Shown here one piece after another: positions 1 through 12,611 of a stretch of 64,000 bases of DNA (position 1 is its first letter; every line of letters starts with the position of its first letter). The notes beneath the pieces were generated by a model. It searched no databases and was not told the origin of the DNA. It was given only the letters and a program-made list of their open reading frames with translations. The stretch is from Knufia peltigerae (Eukaryota; Ascomycota; Eurotiomycetes; Chaetothyriales; Trichomeriaceae): NCBI GenBank assembly GCA_030247855.1, contig JAPDRN010000022.1, positions 248,001 to 312,000 on the forward strand, written 5' to 3'. Made by a program: the position numbers and the translations under genes.

Positions 1-234
1 CCATCCTTGGGATGCTGTGCGATGATGAAACTAATGTTGTATTTACTCTCTGCGGAGAATACCTTGACAAGTGCCTGAGCACGATCAAGACCGAGCGTAG
101 ATAGACCGTCTGGGTCTTCGCCGTTGGGAAGCTTAGGTGGTTTTTCACCGTGACGAATGAGATATATCGTCGAAGAAGACTGCCCAAGTTAGACTGGACC
201 TTGGTTGACGGATTCGAGAGCACTGCTTTACCAT
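1..234 (-). CDS. Histidine phosphatase family protein, N-terminal part (runs off the left edge)
   Basis: Only the first ~60 residues are inside the window. The spliced start is an exon that contains just the ATG (232-234). A 52-nt intron (180-231, GTAAAG..GGGCAG) follows, then exon 2 (179 to 1 and beyond). Exon 2 begins MSSSTIYLIRHGEKP, the N-terminal beta strand plus RHG signature of the histidine phosphatase (phosphoglycerate mutase-like) superfamily; the His of RHG is the phospho-acceptor in this family. A GLSTLGLDRAQAL segment follows, typical of the second helix. Without splicing, the frame runs into a stop just upstream of SSSTIY, which supports the intron. Substrate cannot be told from this fragment. 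It is transcribed away from the SDR gene. Confidence 0.7.
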
Positions 235-959
235 TTTGCCAGTATCGATTGTTGGGTGTTGGAAATCGTCAGGATGATGGGGAATAGCCCAAGCTTGCGA
301 GCTGGCTTCTGGATATTGTCGTCGTTTTATGAATGTAATGGCCTCGTCAGCCGTACCAGCCCTCGTATAAGGCGCAGGGTATAGCGGACACTAGCCGAGC
401 TGAAATCCCATCCTGGGTGACCCTTGCAGACAGCTCATTCGAATATGATATCAGCCAGCCGAATGCGCCCTTCAGCTCCAGAAGCCACGTTGAAGGCAAT
501 ATTGAGCTGATAATGTTGTTTTCAAAGCCATTGGTTCCCCATCGAGTAGGCCTTCACCTTGCTTTACGACAGTCTCCAGGTGGGAATGGGCAGAGCGTGT
601 ATGTCATTCGGGGACAGTGGGATTATAATGCCAGGAACCAGCACATGCGACGAAAGGTATTTTATCTCTGAGATAGGCACATTGCTGGCCAGAATAGACG
701 TAGATTCTCGTCGAGTGTGTTGATCAACGAGGCTGACTGCCCCTCATGTCGGCAATCGATGTCAGTAGCCGAAACTGTACCACGCAGCATCGGCTTCTTC
801 GCCGCGAAGATCCACCTCGAGGCTCTGGAATAGCATGGTGCAGGTCGACTGTCGACTTCTATATCACACAAGACGTCCCAAGGTCTTTCCTGCCCATGAC
901 GAAGCTTTCCATTCCACTTATATATATATATATATAAAATCTCAACTGGTCTGCCGACC
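235..959. other. Intergenic, divergent promoter region with a (TA)9 tract
   Basis: This lies between two divergently transcribed genes. No coding sequence is supported; open frames here have no recognisable content. A perfect (TA)9 run at 919-936 sits 24 bases upstream of the SDR start codon and may act as its TATA-like element. Confidence 0.4.
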
Positions 960-1875
960 ATGGATGCCTTGACGAAGATGTTTTCGCTTGCAGGAAAGAC
1001 AGCGGTTGTTACAGGTGAGTCTCGTAACCAGGCTAGCTACTGCAGGTATGTTGCTCACGAACAATCAGGTGGCACAAGAGGCATTGGAGCGGCTATGGCG
1101 CTGGCGCTGGCCGAGGCGGGTGCAGATATCATTCTCGTTCAAGTGAGTGCAACATTATGGGAGCACTCACGAACGCAAGCGGTCAGAGAACACGAGATAG
1201 ACTAACAGTAGTTGATAGAGGGACGAAAATAATAAAAAGACGTGTCAGTCTATCCAGGAACTCGGAAGGAAAGCCACGATAGTCACAGCAGACCTGTCTG
1301 ATCAGTCGTCGGTGTCCAAGATCATTCCAGGTCTTGTTGACGCAGGACACGACATGCATATACTGCTAACATGCGCGGGTATTCAGAAGAGACACCCGGC
1401 ACACCAATTCCCCTTGGAGGATTGGGATGCAGTATTGCAGGTCAATTTGACCACGGTCTTCACGCTATGCCGTGATTTTGGAGCATATCTCTTGTCCAAA
1501 CCAGCACCAACATCGGGTTCCAGAGGAAGTATCATAAATGTGGCTTCTCTTCTGACCTTCCAAGGCGGCATAACGGTTCCAGCCTATGCTGCATCGAAGG
1601 GTGGCGTGGCGCAACTCACCAAGGCCCTCAGCAATGAGTGGGCTGCGAAAGGCATCAAGGTCAATGCTGTGGCGCCTGGATATATATCTACAGATATGAA
1701 CGAAGCTTTGATCGCAGACGAGACGAGAGCGAGACAAATCCTGGAGAGGATACCGGCCGGCAGATGGGGAAAGCCAGAAGACTTCAAGGGCGCAGTCGTG
1801 TTTTTGGCCGGTGATGCAAGCTCGTACGTAAGTGGGGAGGTGCTGACCATAGATGGAGGCTGGATGGGTCGATAA
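960..1875 (+). CDS. Short-chain dehydrogenase/reductase (SDR)
   Basis: Classical SDR oxidoreductase, 261 aa after splicing: exons 960-1014, 1069-1142 and 1219-1875. The first intron splits the cofactor motif: exon 1 ends VVTG and exon 2 continues GTRGIG, giving TGGTRGIG (the TGxxxGxG nucleotide-binding loop). Further hallmarks are an NVAS strand (the NNAG position is CAGI here), the catalytic Tyr/Lys pair in YAASK, a PGY segment after strand 6, and a C-terminal GEVLTIDGGW. Size and C-terminus resemble the 2-deoxy-D-gluconate 3-dehydrogenase/3-oxoacyl reductase type SDRs; the substrate cannot be assigned. No targeting signal is visible, so it is probably cytosolic. Confidence 0.85.
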
Positions 1876-2902
1876 AAGGCTCATCCTTGAGATGAATATA
1901 TCAGGAGTGCTTATGAGGACATAGGCTTCTCGGGAGCGAGTTGAATTATCTACCTAGAACATATTGAGAGATGCTGCAGGCATGAGAATCTTTTGCAGAA
2001 AATCAAAAGACATCAATATAGGCGGACACGTGTCATTTGAAATCGAGTCAACTTATCTGCTCGATCGGGCGTGAACACTTTTTTAGACAATTCCATTTCT
2101 ACTTGAAGATGGATTTTGCAACATGGTGGGACATAGACTGGTAGCATATTCGTCTTTGTGGCCGGACAGTCCACCTTGTTTGACAATGATCAGTCCTTTT
2201 CAAATAATTGGGCTCATGATGACTTCCTCGGTGCCTGTCCAACTCTTCAATGGGCCCAATGAGCCATGTGTGCAATGTCAGCCTTAAGAAGAACGGTATT
2301 TTTACGAAAATTGATGAACAACCGTATGCAGTCTCCGAGATGATGGGAAGGCCAGCAGAACTTCCATGGACGAAACAGAACGCAATCTACACCGCGTTGC
2401 CGGCATGTGCTTGAACACTCCGCTGTCAATAAGTGAATAAGAGCTTATTGAGGATAATTCCTCAACACCACTCACGTGTCTCCATCACCACGAGATCATA
2501 TTCATTTTCTCAACAGACTTCTATCTAAGTTATTGACCTGTTTATTGACAGCATGATGGCTGAAGCTACTAACGGTCAGTTATTGAGCAATGACGGGCTC
2601 GGACAACTGGACGTTGTCTCGACTCTTGATCTGTTTGATCTATCCCACCCTTCTTTGTCTCTGTACAAGATTAGTATCACAGATTTTCCTTTTTGGTATA
2701 GGAGACATTCCTTTATTCAAGATCCTTGTTTCTCAGGATCAATTAGACAAAGCACTCTTTGTCTAGGACTATTCTAACAGGAACAAAGTGTTCGAAAATC
2801 TACACTTACAACCTAAAAGAAATTCCTTGACATGCAGGTATCCCCTGTGAGCGTACTCGAACAGCAATTCGAAGACAGAAGTTCGATACTGAGACGAGAA
2901 AA
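1876..2902. other. Intergenic
   Basis: About 1 kb between the SDR and the ferric reductase. A 74-codon open frame at 2553-2777 shows no family resemblance and is not called; the stretch probably holds the 3' UTR of the SDR and the promoter/5' UTR of the reductase. Confidence 0.4.
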
Positions 2903-4894
2903 ATGGTTTCCATGGCCTCAGTCGTGCTGGACACGATCCATGAAGTATTTCAGAACATGAGTTCGGCTTTGTCTGAGCCCATTCGCAAGCCCCATGGTGG
3001 AATTGCAAGACGTTTACAAGGTGGCATCTTCAGGCCGTCCAATATCACCCTTCAGCCGACGATGAACGGAACCTTCCACAATCTCACCGTCATCAACCCA
3101 CCGAGAACGCCGCCTTTCTACACTGGACTTCACGGGGTCGACTTAGTGTTGGATAGTCAATTGGTCAAGATGCTGTGGCTGTCTATATGCATTGCAGTAG
3201 GCACTGTCTTCATTCTCCGACTTGCACAGTTATTTGTGTCGTACATCCGCAACATCTTTTGCATGACGGCAAATCCTGAACAACAACGATACTACGCAGT
3301 CGACCATGGTGTCATCTGGCCTTGGCTGAAAAAGCATATTGTTTATGCACCTCTCTGGAAAAAGCGACACAACCGAGAATTCCAGATGTCGAGCGCCCAC
3401 AATTACGGAACCCTTCCTGGACGCATCCATTCTCTCCTGTTACTCCTCTATGGGGCCTCGAATGTGGTCTATTGTTTGATGTTGGATTACAATCCCCCAC
3501 AGAAGGGTGCAGTGATGGCCGAGCTCCGTGGTCGCAGTGGTGTCCTCGCAACCGTCAACCTCATCCCTCTGGTAGTCTTGGCCTCAAGGAACAATGTTGC
3601 TATTCGAGCATTGCGAGTCAGTTTCGATACTTTCAATCTTTTCCATCGGTGGATTGGGAGAATTGTTGTTGTGGAAGCCAGCGTACACTTCTTCGCATGG
3701 ATGGCGGCCTACATCCAAGCCGAAGGAACTCGAGCAACACCAAAAGTATTCGACCACAATCCCTTCCTTCTCTATGGACTTCTCGGCCTGCTTTCAATGC
3801 TAGTCATGGCATTTCATTCATTCTCAGTGCTTCGACATGCCTTCTATGAAACCTTCTTGCACATACACCAGGCCTGTGCCTTTCTGGCTCTGCTCGGAAT
3901 CTATGTACACCTGGATGTAGCCAAACTACCTGCGTACCCCTCGATACTTACGGCGGTGGTGTTGTTGGTGTTTGAGCATACATGGCGTTTTGGCCGGCTG
4001 TTGTACCTCAATTTCTCTCGCCGCGGAGGTGTCACCGCAGCACTTGTGGAGGCTTTACCAGGTGAAGCATGCCGAGTGACATTTCAACTGCCGCGCCATA
4101 TCACCATTCGACCGGGAAGTCATGTGTATGCATATCTTCCATCAATCTCACTTTGGATGTCACACCCTTTCTCCGTGGCTTGGACTAATGTCGAATCAGA
4201 ACCCGAGATCATGAACTACCGGCTCGGCCTCCCAAAGACTCCCGACTCACTCGAGAGGCAGTCAATTTCCGGTGTATCCACGCACTCAGTTGCGCCAACG
4301 AGTGTTTCCCTTGTCATGGCAGCACGGAGTGGTATGACCAGAAATCTCTTCGAAGCAGCTCGAGCACAGCCGAATCGCAAGTTACAGTTGAAGGGATTCC
4401 TGGAAGGGCCTTACGCTGGACATGATTCTCTCGAAAGCTATGGTACGGTTGTCATGTTTGCGGGCGGTGCTGGTATTACGCACCACCTTATCCAGATTCG
4501 CCACCTGCTGGCAGGTGCACGGTCACAAACGGTAGCAACACGAAAAATGGTTTTGGTCTGGTCTATTCGAGACACTCACCAAATGGAATGGGTAAAACCA
4601 TGGATGAATGAGATTCTGCATATGGAAGGTCGCCGAGAAGTTCTCAGAATTATTGTGCACGTCAGCAAGCCAACGCAACCCATCAATCAAAACAAAAGCA
4701 AGCCTACAATGCAGGTGGTGAAAGGACGAGTTGATCCGGGGTCGATCCTCGACGAAGTGTTACCGATCCGGGTTGGGACTACAATGGTCAGTGTCTGTGG
4801 GCCAGGAGCTTTGGCTGATGAGGTGAGAGCGGCAGTTCGGAGCAGGATACATCTGGCTGCGTTGGATATGAACGAGGAGAGTTTTACTTGGTAA
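2903..4894 (+). CDS. Ferric/cupric reductase transmembrane component (FRE/NOX-like)
   Basis: Single-exon, 663-aa flavocytochrome. About six to seven hydrophobic helices are followed by a cytosolic FAD/NAD(P)H module. The bis-heme ligand pattern is present twice as H-x13-H: His248/His262 and His322/His336. The FAD-binding HPFSVAW motif is at about residue 421, the NADPH pyrophosphate loop GGAGIT at about 520, and the C-terminal CGPG nucleotide motif at about 631. The family transfers electrons from cytosolic NADPH through FAD and two hemes to extracellular Fe3+ or Cu2+ ahead of high-affinity metal uptake. Proteins of this type sit in the plasma membrane. An N-terminal extracellular segment of ~90 residues precedes the first clear helix. 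No ferroxidase or permease gene lies next to it. Confidence 0.9.
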   Translation: MVSMASVVLDTIHEVFQNMSSALSEPIRKPHGGIARRLQGGIFRPSNITLQPTMNGTFHNLTVINPPRTPPFYTGLHGVDLVLDSQLVKMLWLSICIAVGTVFILRLAQLFVSYIRNIFCMTANPEQQRYYAVDHGVIWPWLKKHIVYAPLWKKRHNREFQMSSAHNYGTLPGRIHSLLLLLYGASNVVYCLMLDYNPPQKGAVMAELRGRSGVLATVNLIPLVVLASRNNVAIRALRVSFDTFNLFHRWIGRIVVVEASVHFFAWMAAYIQAEGTRATPKVFDHNPFLLYGLLGLLSMLVMAFHSFSVLRHAFYETFLHIHQACAFLALLGIYVHLDVAKLPAYPSILTAVVLLVFEHTWRFGRLLYLNFSRRGGVTAALVEALPGEACRVTFQLPRHITIRPGSHVYAYLPSISLWMSHPFSVAWTNVESEPEIMNYRLGLPKTPDSLERQSISGVSTHSVAPTSVSLVMAARSGMTRNLFEAARAQPNRKLQLKGFLEGPYAGHDSLESYGTVVMFAGGAGITHHLIQIRHLLAGARSQTVATRKMVLVWSIRDTHQMEWVKPWMNEILHMEGRREVLRIIVHVSKPTQPINQNKSKPTMQVVKGRVDPGSILDEVLPIRVGTTMVSVCGPGALADEVRAAVRSRIHLAALDMNEESFTW

Positions 4895-5753
4895 ATCGAA
4901 GAACTAGTCACATAGATAGACTTGAATTCATGGCATCTTGGATATGAAATTTTGACTTGCATGGTTCGGACGGATCTACCCTGTAGCGAGCAGCATCGGA
5001 TCTCGTCAGCAGGACGAGGAAGTGTCTACGTACTCGTAGTCGAGATAGATTGGGTGGAACCCATGCTGGCACGAAGTAGTTGTCCTCGCACGATAAAGTA
5101 TCTCGCAGCATTGTCATCTGTCCAGCACGTGGTGAGAAATGACACAAGAGCTTTGTGCATCTGGCTGGGCAGATGACGACTACGCATAAAGTCTCGCTAA
5201 AAACGCACAGTGGCTGTTTGCGCAACCCATCAGATCTTGGACCCGGTGCTGACGAAGAGTCTCGATGGCCAAGGCGAAGGGTGCGCGGCTGACCATCGTC
5301 GACTTCATCGCTACCCAATTCATTGACGCGGCTTTTTTCGCCTCTTCGGGGTGGAAAAGACACTTTAAGAGTGCACTGTTCGCGGTTGAATTCAGTTTTG
5401 CAAGTTGGTCGCGGGTCTTCATTTTTCGTTTCATCACCCATCCCTGCGTTTACCATTTTCACGCCAACGGACGCCGATATCACCGCTAAGCGACCCTGGG
5501 ACCTCGGGATCTGAAACCCTGGAAGACTGCGGCTGTGCCTGCGGGTGATCTTCATCTCCAGCTCCATCTCCAGCACCGACACCTTATATCCACAGTCACT
5601 GCGGCGCCAGATCGAGTTGTCCGCCTTACCTCACTGTTTCCTAAACGTAGCGACTGTATCTTGCGTCTAGCTTCATCGCGGCCGGCCTTCTTCCTCCTCT
5701 CCTGCATAACCAGCGGCATCACCTGCAGTCTGCACAAACACTAGGCTGTCAAG
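4895..5753. other. Intergenic
   Basis: Between the ferric reductase and the VHS/GAT gene. A 224-codon minus-strand open frame (4908-5582) lies here, but its composition is low-information and it matches nothing recognisable. Most of the region is likely promoter and 5' UTR of the downstream gene. Confidence 0.35.
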
Positions 5754-7557
5754 ATGAAGAAGTTGCTGGGCAACATCAAAAAGAAAAGTGACAGTACGTG
5801 TCTACTGAATTCCTTTGGGCGCTGATAATGGTCTGACTTGGAAGACGTAGGTCCAGAACGAAATGGCAGTTCACCAATGGTGCTTCCACAAGGTGACTCG
5901 CCGGAAGCAGTGGTTGTTCGTGAAATGGTAGATTCACCAGTGTCTATTCTGCGCTCAATCAGGCTGACAATCCCAGACCGCCTTCTGCGAATCTGGCGCA
6001 CCCAACTCTCAAGGCGCAGGCGACGAGTATCTCCATCTGCCGGCCATTGTCGATGCCGCAGAATCCAGTCCTACCGCTGCCAAAGAGGCCGCTGCTACCA
6101 TCCGACGATTCCTCTCCAAGGAGAATTACACCCGGGGCTACGCACAATATAATGCGGTTATGCTGGCCCGTATCCTTACCGACAACCCTGGCCTCGTCTT
6201 CACGCAGAATTTTGACACAAAATTTGTACAGACCATAAAAGAGCTGCTCCGAGATGGCAGAGACAAGAGTGTACAACAGATTTTGAGGGAGACACTTGAC
6301 TACTTCGAGTTTGAGAAGGCACCTGGAAATGATACACTCGGTCCTTTGATGGAAATGTGGAGGAAAGAAAAGGGAAAGCGGAATACCCTTCGTCCTTCGG
6401 TAGGTTGGGCTTCTATGGAAGCCGTTGGCACCGATCACCTCGCTGATCACCAACAGAATTACCGTGTACCTCCTCCACCACCCGCAGGGCAATACCAATA
6501 CCAACAGCATGGCAATCGTTACGGACGTGAAAACCTCCTTCCTCCCCCCGAAGAGCTGGCGGCACGCATTGAAGAGGCGAAGACGACTGCTCGACTACTG
6601 GTTCAGACCGTTCAATCAACACCGCAATCCGAGCTACTCGCAAACGATCTGGTCACGGAATTCGGAGGTCGAGCGAGGAATGCCCAGAAGAGCATTCAGA
6701 ATATCATGAATTGTCAAAACCCGGCACCCGATCCAGATACAATGCTCACGCTGATAGAGACGAATGATCAGCTCAACATAGCCATGTCTAAATACCAGAG
6801 GGCCATGCTCCAAGCACGAAAGTCGAGTGGCCTCGCAACGCCTAGTCCTCATGCTGAGACTCCGCCCCCGCAGAATTTTGCAGCAATGCCACAGCACAGC
6901 CTAGGCCAAAACGTCTACAGCAGTGGCCCCTTACATGATAATAGGCCATACCCCACATCCCCGCCTCGCCGTCAGAATTCTATCCCAAGTTCAGTGAGTC
7001 CGCCTCGGGAAGAAACACCGGAGCAATTTGAGCCACCTCCAGGACCTCCTCCTGGAGCCCGTGGTGCAGTCAGAGCTCAACCTCAGGCGACTGAGCATGA
7101 CTATGCTGATGCATACTCTGCTCCCGAGCAAGCTCCTCCAATTCCACAACGGATGCGCCCACAATCACAATCATATGCCTACGGCGTACCCGAGAATCCA
7201 TTTACAGACGACGCAGACGAACAGCCGGGGGCTCAGAAGCAGTCCAGTGGCGGCTTGATCGATTTCAGTGAAGATTCGCCGTCAACTCTGCCGCAACAAG
7301 CACCCGGAAATCAATTTTCGAACGAGTCCTCGAGCGCGCAACCAAGACCCGGGCCATACAATATAGATTACGAGCCAACACAGAGTTACATGGCTAGGCA
7401 GGACTCTTCAGCGGCACATCTTACCATGCATGGTGGTTCCCCCCCTCATAGTGCTGGGGGTCCGACAAAGACCAATGGAGCGCATGGAAGTAACCCTGTG
7501 ATTCCAGTAGACGAACCAGAGACGGTTGGACGACGAATGAATGATATGCGGATTTGA
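5754..7557 (+). CDS. VHS/GAT-domain adaptor-like protein
   Basis: 567 aa after splicing: exons 5754-5793, 5845-5927 and 5977-7557. The first intron interrupts a basic N-terminus (MKKLLGNIKKKSD). The second restores the frame into a CESGAP..EYLHLPAIVDAAESSP segment seen in fungal VHS-type proteins, with an armadillo-like helical region over about residues 45-150. A GAT-like helical bundle starts at about 229 (PPPEELAARIEEAKTTARLL). The last ~230 residues are rich in Pro, Gln and Ser and probably disordered. Proteins of this architecture (yeast Lsb5-like/GGA-like) bind ubiquitin or Arf and act in endosomal or endocytic sorting; that role is inferred. Confidence 0.7.
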
Positions 7558-7976
7558 TAAGCCGATGCAAGCCTTGGAAATTGTTTGTTAGATACCCTCC
7601 TGTATTCGGTGCGAGCTCATGTCAGGCTGAAATGAATCAACTATACGGAGTACTATAGTATTTGCTGTATTCAAGGCAGGCGCTTCGATGTCGAGATTTG
7701 GCATGGTCCTCGTGGTTTCATCCATCCGCACGGCCCCTGGTCAACGTTCTACTATGATTTGAAGATATTTAGCGGGGCGACCAGCCCGGTTCTAGAAAAC
7801 TAGACCCAGGACCTCGCTAGTCATCGTGTCGGTGACACATTTCCACCTTGTCTCGAATGACTTTCGCCTGGTGAGAACTTCTTAAAGGGTTCACAAACTA
7901 GACACTCGTCCAGCTTCCATGTTATAGACGAACCTGGGACCAACACTGGACTAAGAAATGAACTCGAGACTCGAAC
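7558..7976. other. Intergenic
   Basis: Promoter/terminator region without a gene. It contains one copy of the 9-mer TACGGAGTA (7644-7652) within a short imperfect palindrome. Confidence 0.35.
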
Positions 7977-9793
7977 ATGACGACCCTTACACCCCGCACA
8001 CCGTATTCGCAGGAAGAGCTCAACAAGCTCTACCCTAAAGGCCTTGAGCTACGACTTGTCCAGGTTCTCCTTCGCCATGGTGAGCGTGCGCCTGTATCAG
8101 CTCGTTTCGGCAATGTAAGTTTCTATATCTTCAGTAGACATGTATCTAAGCCTTCAGCTCATGATCCATTCCAGGCAGGCCTCCCCGCCTACTGGCCGTA
8201 CTGCAATGCAGCCCAACGCCTGCGCTCGGTCACCATGACCACCAACGATGTGTCTCAATGGGATAGTCTACAGTGGCGGAGGCGACTCGAGACATTCGGT
8301 AACGACGACGGACCGCTCATCGCTGCTGGGCCAGCTGGGGAGGTGGATGGTATCTGGTACGTGTTGCTACTTGGGGTTGGCACAAGGCGATTTTGACTGA
8401 CTCGACGGCGTGGTTCAGTCAATTTGGTGAGCTCACCGACAAAGGGCGACAGACGACCTACGAACTCGGCCGCCGCCTACGGCATCTCTACGTAGATCAG
8501 CTTCACTTTATGCCGAAACTCATCGCCAATGCCGATCTGATCTACCTGCGTGCGACTCCTCTCCCGCGAGCCCTCGAGTCTGTCCAGCAGACTTTCTGGG
8601 GCATGTATCCGCTCACCGCACGAACCGCATCGTTCCCTGCACCTACGATTGTCACACGTACTCCCGCCGACGAAACCCTCTTCCCGAACGACGGCAATTG
8701 TAGGCGCTTTGCGCAGCTGTCACGGGCCTTTGCCCAACGAGCAGCAGACCGCTGGAACGAAACGGACGATATGAGATATCTCACGAAACTGATGGGCAAA
8801 TGGATGCCAGAAAGCAGTCCCAACGTCGCCGTGGATTCACATCCTAGATTGTCGGGTATAATGGACACAATCAACAGTACCTTGGCCCACGGGCGTGAGA
8901 CGAGACTGCCGAAAGAGTTCTACGACGCGAAAGCTAGAGACATCATCGACAAGATCGGTGTGGAAGAGTGGTTTGCCGGGTACAACGAGAATAGGGAGTA
9001 CCGCACGCTCGGAATTGGAAGCTTGATGGGGGATATCGTGGAAAGGATGACGAGTAAAGTTGAAGGAGCAGGATTGAGTATCAACGAAATCGGGGGGGAG
9101 AACGGAAGGCTAGGAAAGGGCAGAGGAGGAGAAATGGGCATTCGATTCGCGATGAGTGGATGCCATGATACTACCCTCGCCGGAGTCTTGACCAGCCTAG
9201 GCGCCTTCAATGGCGAAAAGTGGCCGCCTTATACGAGTCACATTGCTTTCGAACTATTTCGAGCTCGCAACGATGAGGACAGTGATGACTCTGGAAAAGA
9301 CACAGAGTTCTTGACACCAACGACGCCGACGAGCACCGAGCCAAAAGCCCAGGACACGAAACCGGGTCTCTTTGCTAGTTTCTTGGGGTTGAGAGGTTCG
9401 GAAACACAGTCTTCATCTAACAGCGGGTCAAGCAGTCCACTCTCGACACCAAAACTCAGCCGTGGTTCTGGTATTGCGACAAGCATCCCCCCGAAAGATC
9501 TGGTCGCCAGGTCTTTCTGGAGTGAGCTATCGGAAAAGCAAAAGGAGCGCCTCGACGGATATTATGTGCGCGTCAGGTACAATGACAAAGTGATGAGGGT
9601 ACCTGCATGCGCGAAAGAGGGCAACAATTACCAGGGTGATGACACTCTGTGTACATTTGAGGCATTCAAACGCGTCTGCGACAGCTACACCCCCAAGAAC
9701 TGGAAGGTTCAATGCGGGCAGAACCTAGATAAGCCTGCTGATGGGCTTGAGAGTCCGGCGCAAATGGCTGGGCAGATCGAAAATGGCTTCTGA
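7977..9793 (+). CDS. Histidine acid phosphatase-fold protein, intracellular (ACP6-like)
   Basis: 564 aa from exons 7977-8114, 8175-8356 and 8419-9793. The first intron (60 nt) is a multiple of three without stops, so an unspliced reading would also stay open; conservation of the joined AGLPAYW segment argues for removal. RHGERAP (His34 nucleophile) and a C-terminal HD pair in GCHDTTLAG (His356/Asp357) are the branch-2 histidine phosphatase catalytic signatures. There is no signal peptide, unlike secreted phytases and acid phosphatases. This suggests an intracellular enzyme like lysophosphatidic acid phosphatase type 6. Residues ~385-450 form a Ser/Thr/Pro-rich insertion before the last conserved block. 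Confidence 0.8.
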
Positions 9794-10361
9794 GAAGATG
9801 AATAGACAACGATATAAGAATCGTTCTAGATGGTTGGCCCCATTAGCAACCCGGCATCGGTAGAAAGAGGGAATGGCATCAAATGAACTGCCATTGCCAG
9901 ACAAAACTGAAATTAGGTGTCTATTCTTTGAAAAAGCTTCACAGCGTGTCATGGTTTGGTAAGTACATGGCAAAGGGTTACTTGCTTTTCAGGCCATTTG
10001 GTCACCTACAGGGTTGAAGGGAATCATCTAGCCACGACGGGTTCAGCATACTCACCTTTACTGGCATTGTAGTTCAATTCGTCAAGTCGCCTCTCAAGGT
10101 GGGCATGTGAATAGAACAATTAAAGAATTGTCGAATTCTTCAATAAGCCAACATCTAGTGTCTTCACAGTCACGGGGACTCCCGCCTCAAGCGCGGCTCA
10201 CTCTCGCCTCAAGCCGCGATATTAACGCGTCGTCTTTTGTCAAAGTTGACGTTCGACAAAATGTCAACTTGAACAGCATCAACGTTATGATATATATCAA
10301 TACTCCCTTCTAGAAGGGCTCATGCCGTCCGTGGTTATTCAAGGACACGGTACTTGCCATC
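9794..10361. other. Intergenic
   Basis: No gene recognised. Presumably the 3' UTR of the phosphatase and the promoter of the WD40 gene. Confidence 0.35.
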
Positions 10362-12327
10362 ATGGAAGAAAACACCGCCTTTGTCGGACAATGTGAGTTC
10401 TCAAAAACGTCATTCGCAATGAGCAACGCCCCCCTATATTTGTTCCCCTTTCCTTGACGCAACACCATGTTAATCTGTGGTGTGGAGGACAGCTCTACAG
10501 AGGTCGGTCCTCTCCCCTGATGGACGGCTCCTGGCCGCCATCTCAACGGATCAGAAGATCCATCTGGTTGATCTTGCTGCGGCAACAAAGGACCGCAAGG
10601 CCATCACGGGCATCAAAGTTCCGCAGTCTGCACGGACATTTCTCAGGGAATGCGCCATAATCCGCTGGTCCCCAGAAACTATGTGGGTGTCGGGGAAGGA
10701 GGGAGAAGCCCTTTCGAATACGACGTCCGAGTCTGAGTTGAGCCGAACGTGGCTCTTGCTCTCAGATGGTGACCGTCTCATTGCCTTGAGCACAGAGTTG
10801 CGATCCCCGAGAGTCATGCGTAGTCTCGAGGACGAGCCCTCGACCCGATCGAATATACTTACCGACTACAAGCTGGGGAAGCACTTTGGCAGGCTCACCC
10901 TCGCCGAATTTGTCTTCAACCACCGACACGCACTTGTGTTCTTCGAAGCGGGAACCAATGCTGCAATACTGAGCATGACGAAACCACAGCGAGAAGACAT
11001 ACCACATGTGAAATTTTCGGACAGCCGGAGCCTGGCCATGGCTCCTGACGCGCGGTACTTTTCCTTGCTTAGGCGAGACAGGGGGCAGGACAGAGTTACT
11101 GTGTTTGAGCTTGGTCAGAACAACGAGATAACTTATAAATCGTTCGATGCGAATACAGCAGATGCTCAGAGCATGGTGTGGTGCCCGGCAGGTAGTCCGG
11201 TGATAGCTGTTTGCGACTCGGCGACACATGGTACAAAACTCTCCTTTTTCACAGCACAAGGTCATCCTTTGAAACTACTCGACATCACATCCACCACATT
11301 TGGTCCGAGCGTTGAGCCTGTAGAGGGCCTGGGTGTTACTCATTGGCAATGGATTCGAACACAGGAGAAGGACGACAACAGAACAATCCAAATAGTAACG
11401 ACTGCGCAGGCACATGTCCTGATCCGATACCACACCATAAACAGCATGGTAGTCAATACACTTGCGTCCTTCAGACACACGCACATTGTCGACGGTGCCC
11501 ACACGACTATCTGGCAGGAAACTGTACAGCCGCACGACCCTTGTTCGCCGCTTTTCATCCGACAAACCGGAACATTCGATGCGTTGAAGGAGAAGCAGAA
11601 TGAGACGACAAGACAATTCACATCCACCTTCACGTCTACACCTAACCCCACAAACTCAAACCCAATCGACATTACATCTCTCAATTGCGATCAGACACTC
11701 CTAGCCACAAGAACCCGTTCATTGCCTCACACGCTATTTCTCTGGAAATTGGAAGATATCACGCCCAACACTGGCGACGCTGCCCACCCACATGTCGTCC
11801 TTCTTTTCTCTCACCCTATCAAACAAGCCCTCTGGCATCCACGACAACCAAACATCCTCGTCATTCTGACCACGAACAAGAGACCCATGCTATACGCCTG
11901 GACCAACGAAACCTTTAGCCCACCTATCAGTGGAGCTATGCCTTTTGATAGCAAGCATACCATATACAACATTACGAATACGAATATGAATACAAGCACT
12001 AACTACTCCGCCTCCTGGCTGCTAGAATGTACAAAGCAAGAAGAAAGGAGAGGACATCGCGTTCCGATTCTGTTAACCTCCAAGACGGCCTACGAGGCAG
12101 GCTACCTCTCTGACCAGGGGGGACAACTTGTTTTTGAGAGTATAATTACCCAACAGCCCCTAGGACCATTGGAGACGAGCTCGCTGAGCGTGACGGAGGA
12201 GATTGATACGCCCAGCCGTAGGCCAGAAGGATCGAGGAGCGCGAGGTCCGTTATCGAACCGAACACGAGGACTGGTAAGGAGAATCCTGATTCTGCAGAG
12301 GCCGGTTCGATGAAGGCGCAATGGTAG
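10362..12327 (+). CDS. WD40-repeat protein, WRAP73/Wdr8-like
   Basis: 621 aa from two exons, 10362-10392 and 10493-12327. The acceptor at 10492 (GACAG) is the one that keeps the frame open. Beta-propeller features include SPDGRLLAAIS near the N-terminus, IRWSPE, and a central block with VKFSD, DARYFSLLRRDRGQDRVTVF, SMVWCPAGSPVIAVCD and a following LSFFTAQGHPL blade. That order and spacing recall WRAP73 (WDR8), in which a GRYMALAERRDCKDY-like blade is followed by an EWAPNGCVLAVWD-like blade. In fission yeast Wdr8 works with Msd1 and Pkl1 at the spindle pole body to anchor microtubule minus ends. The homology was judged by eye; the C-terminal ~60 residues are not conserved in type. Confidence 0.6.
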
Positions 12328-12611
12328 GGGAGGGACCTTGGTATCGTTGTATTTGCATGTCGTAGAATTGCATAAGTTTCAATTACGAGAATGAAGACGA
12401 ACACAACGAAGTTCAGATGAACACCATGAGGATTGTAGATTGAAGATCGTGGAGTGTTCTGTTGAAATCTTGACAAGTCTCAGAGCCAATGACGATGACG
12501 TCGAAATCCGGGGAACGGAATTTATTTCTAGCGCAGCATCTTTCCTCGTCCACAAGAATTCGCACTGAGAACATCACATCGTGCTATACGTATATTTGGA
12601 CTGTTTGCATC

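Noticed and set aside
4908..5582. 224-codon minus-strand open frame
   Set aside because: Low-information composition, no family features, and it lies where the promoter and 5' UTR of the VHS/GAT gene must be.
12489..12611. Upstream extension of the Mgr3-like protein by 41 residues
   Set aside because: The extension contains acidic residues and lacks presequence character, whereas the ATG at 12612 begins a typical mitochondrial presequence.
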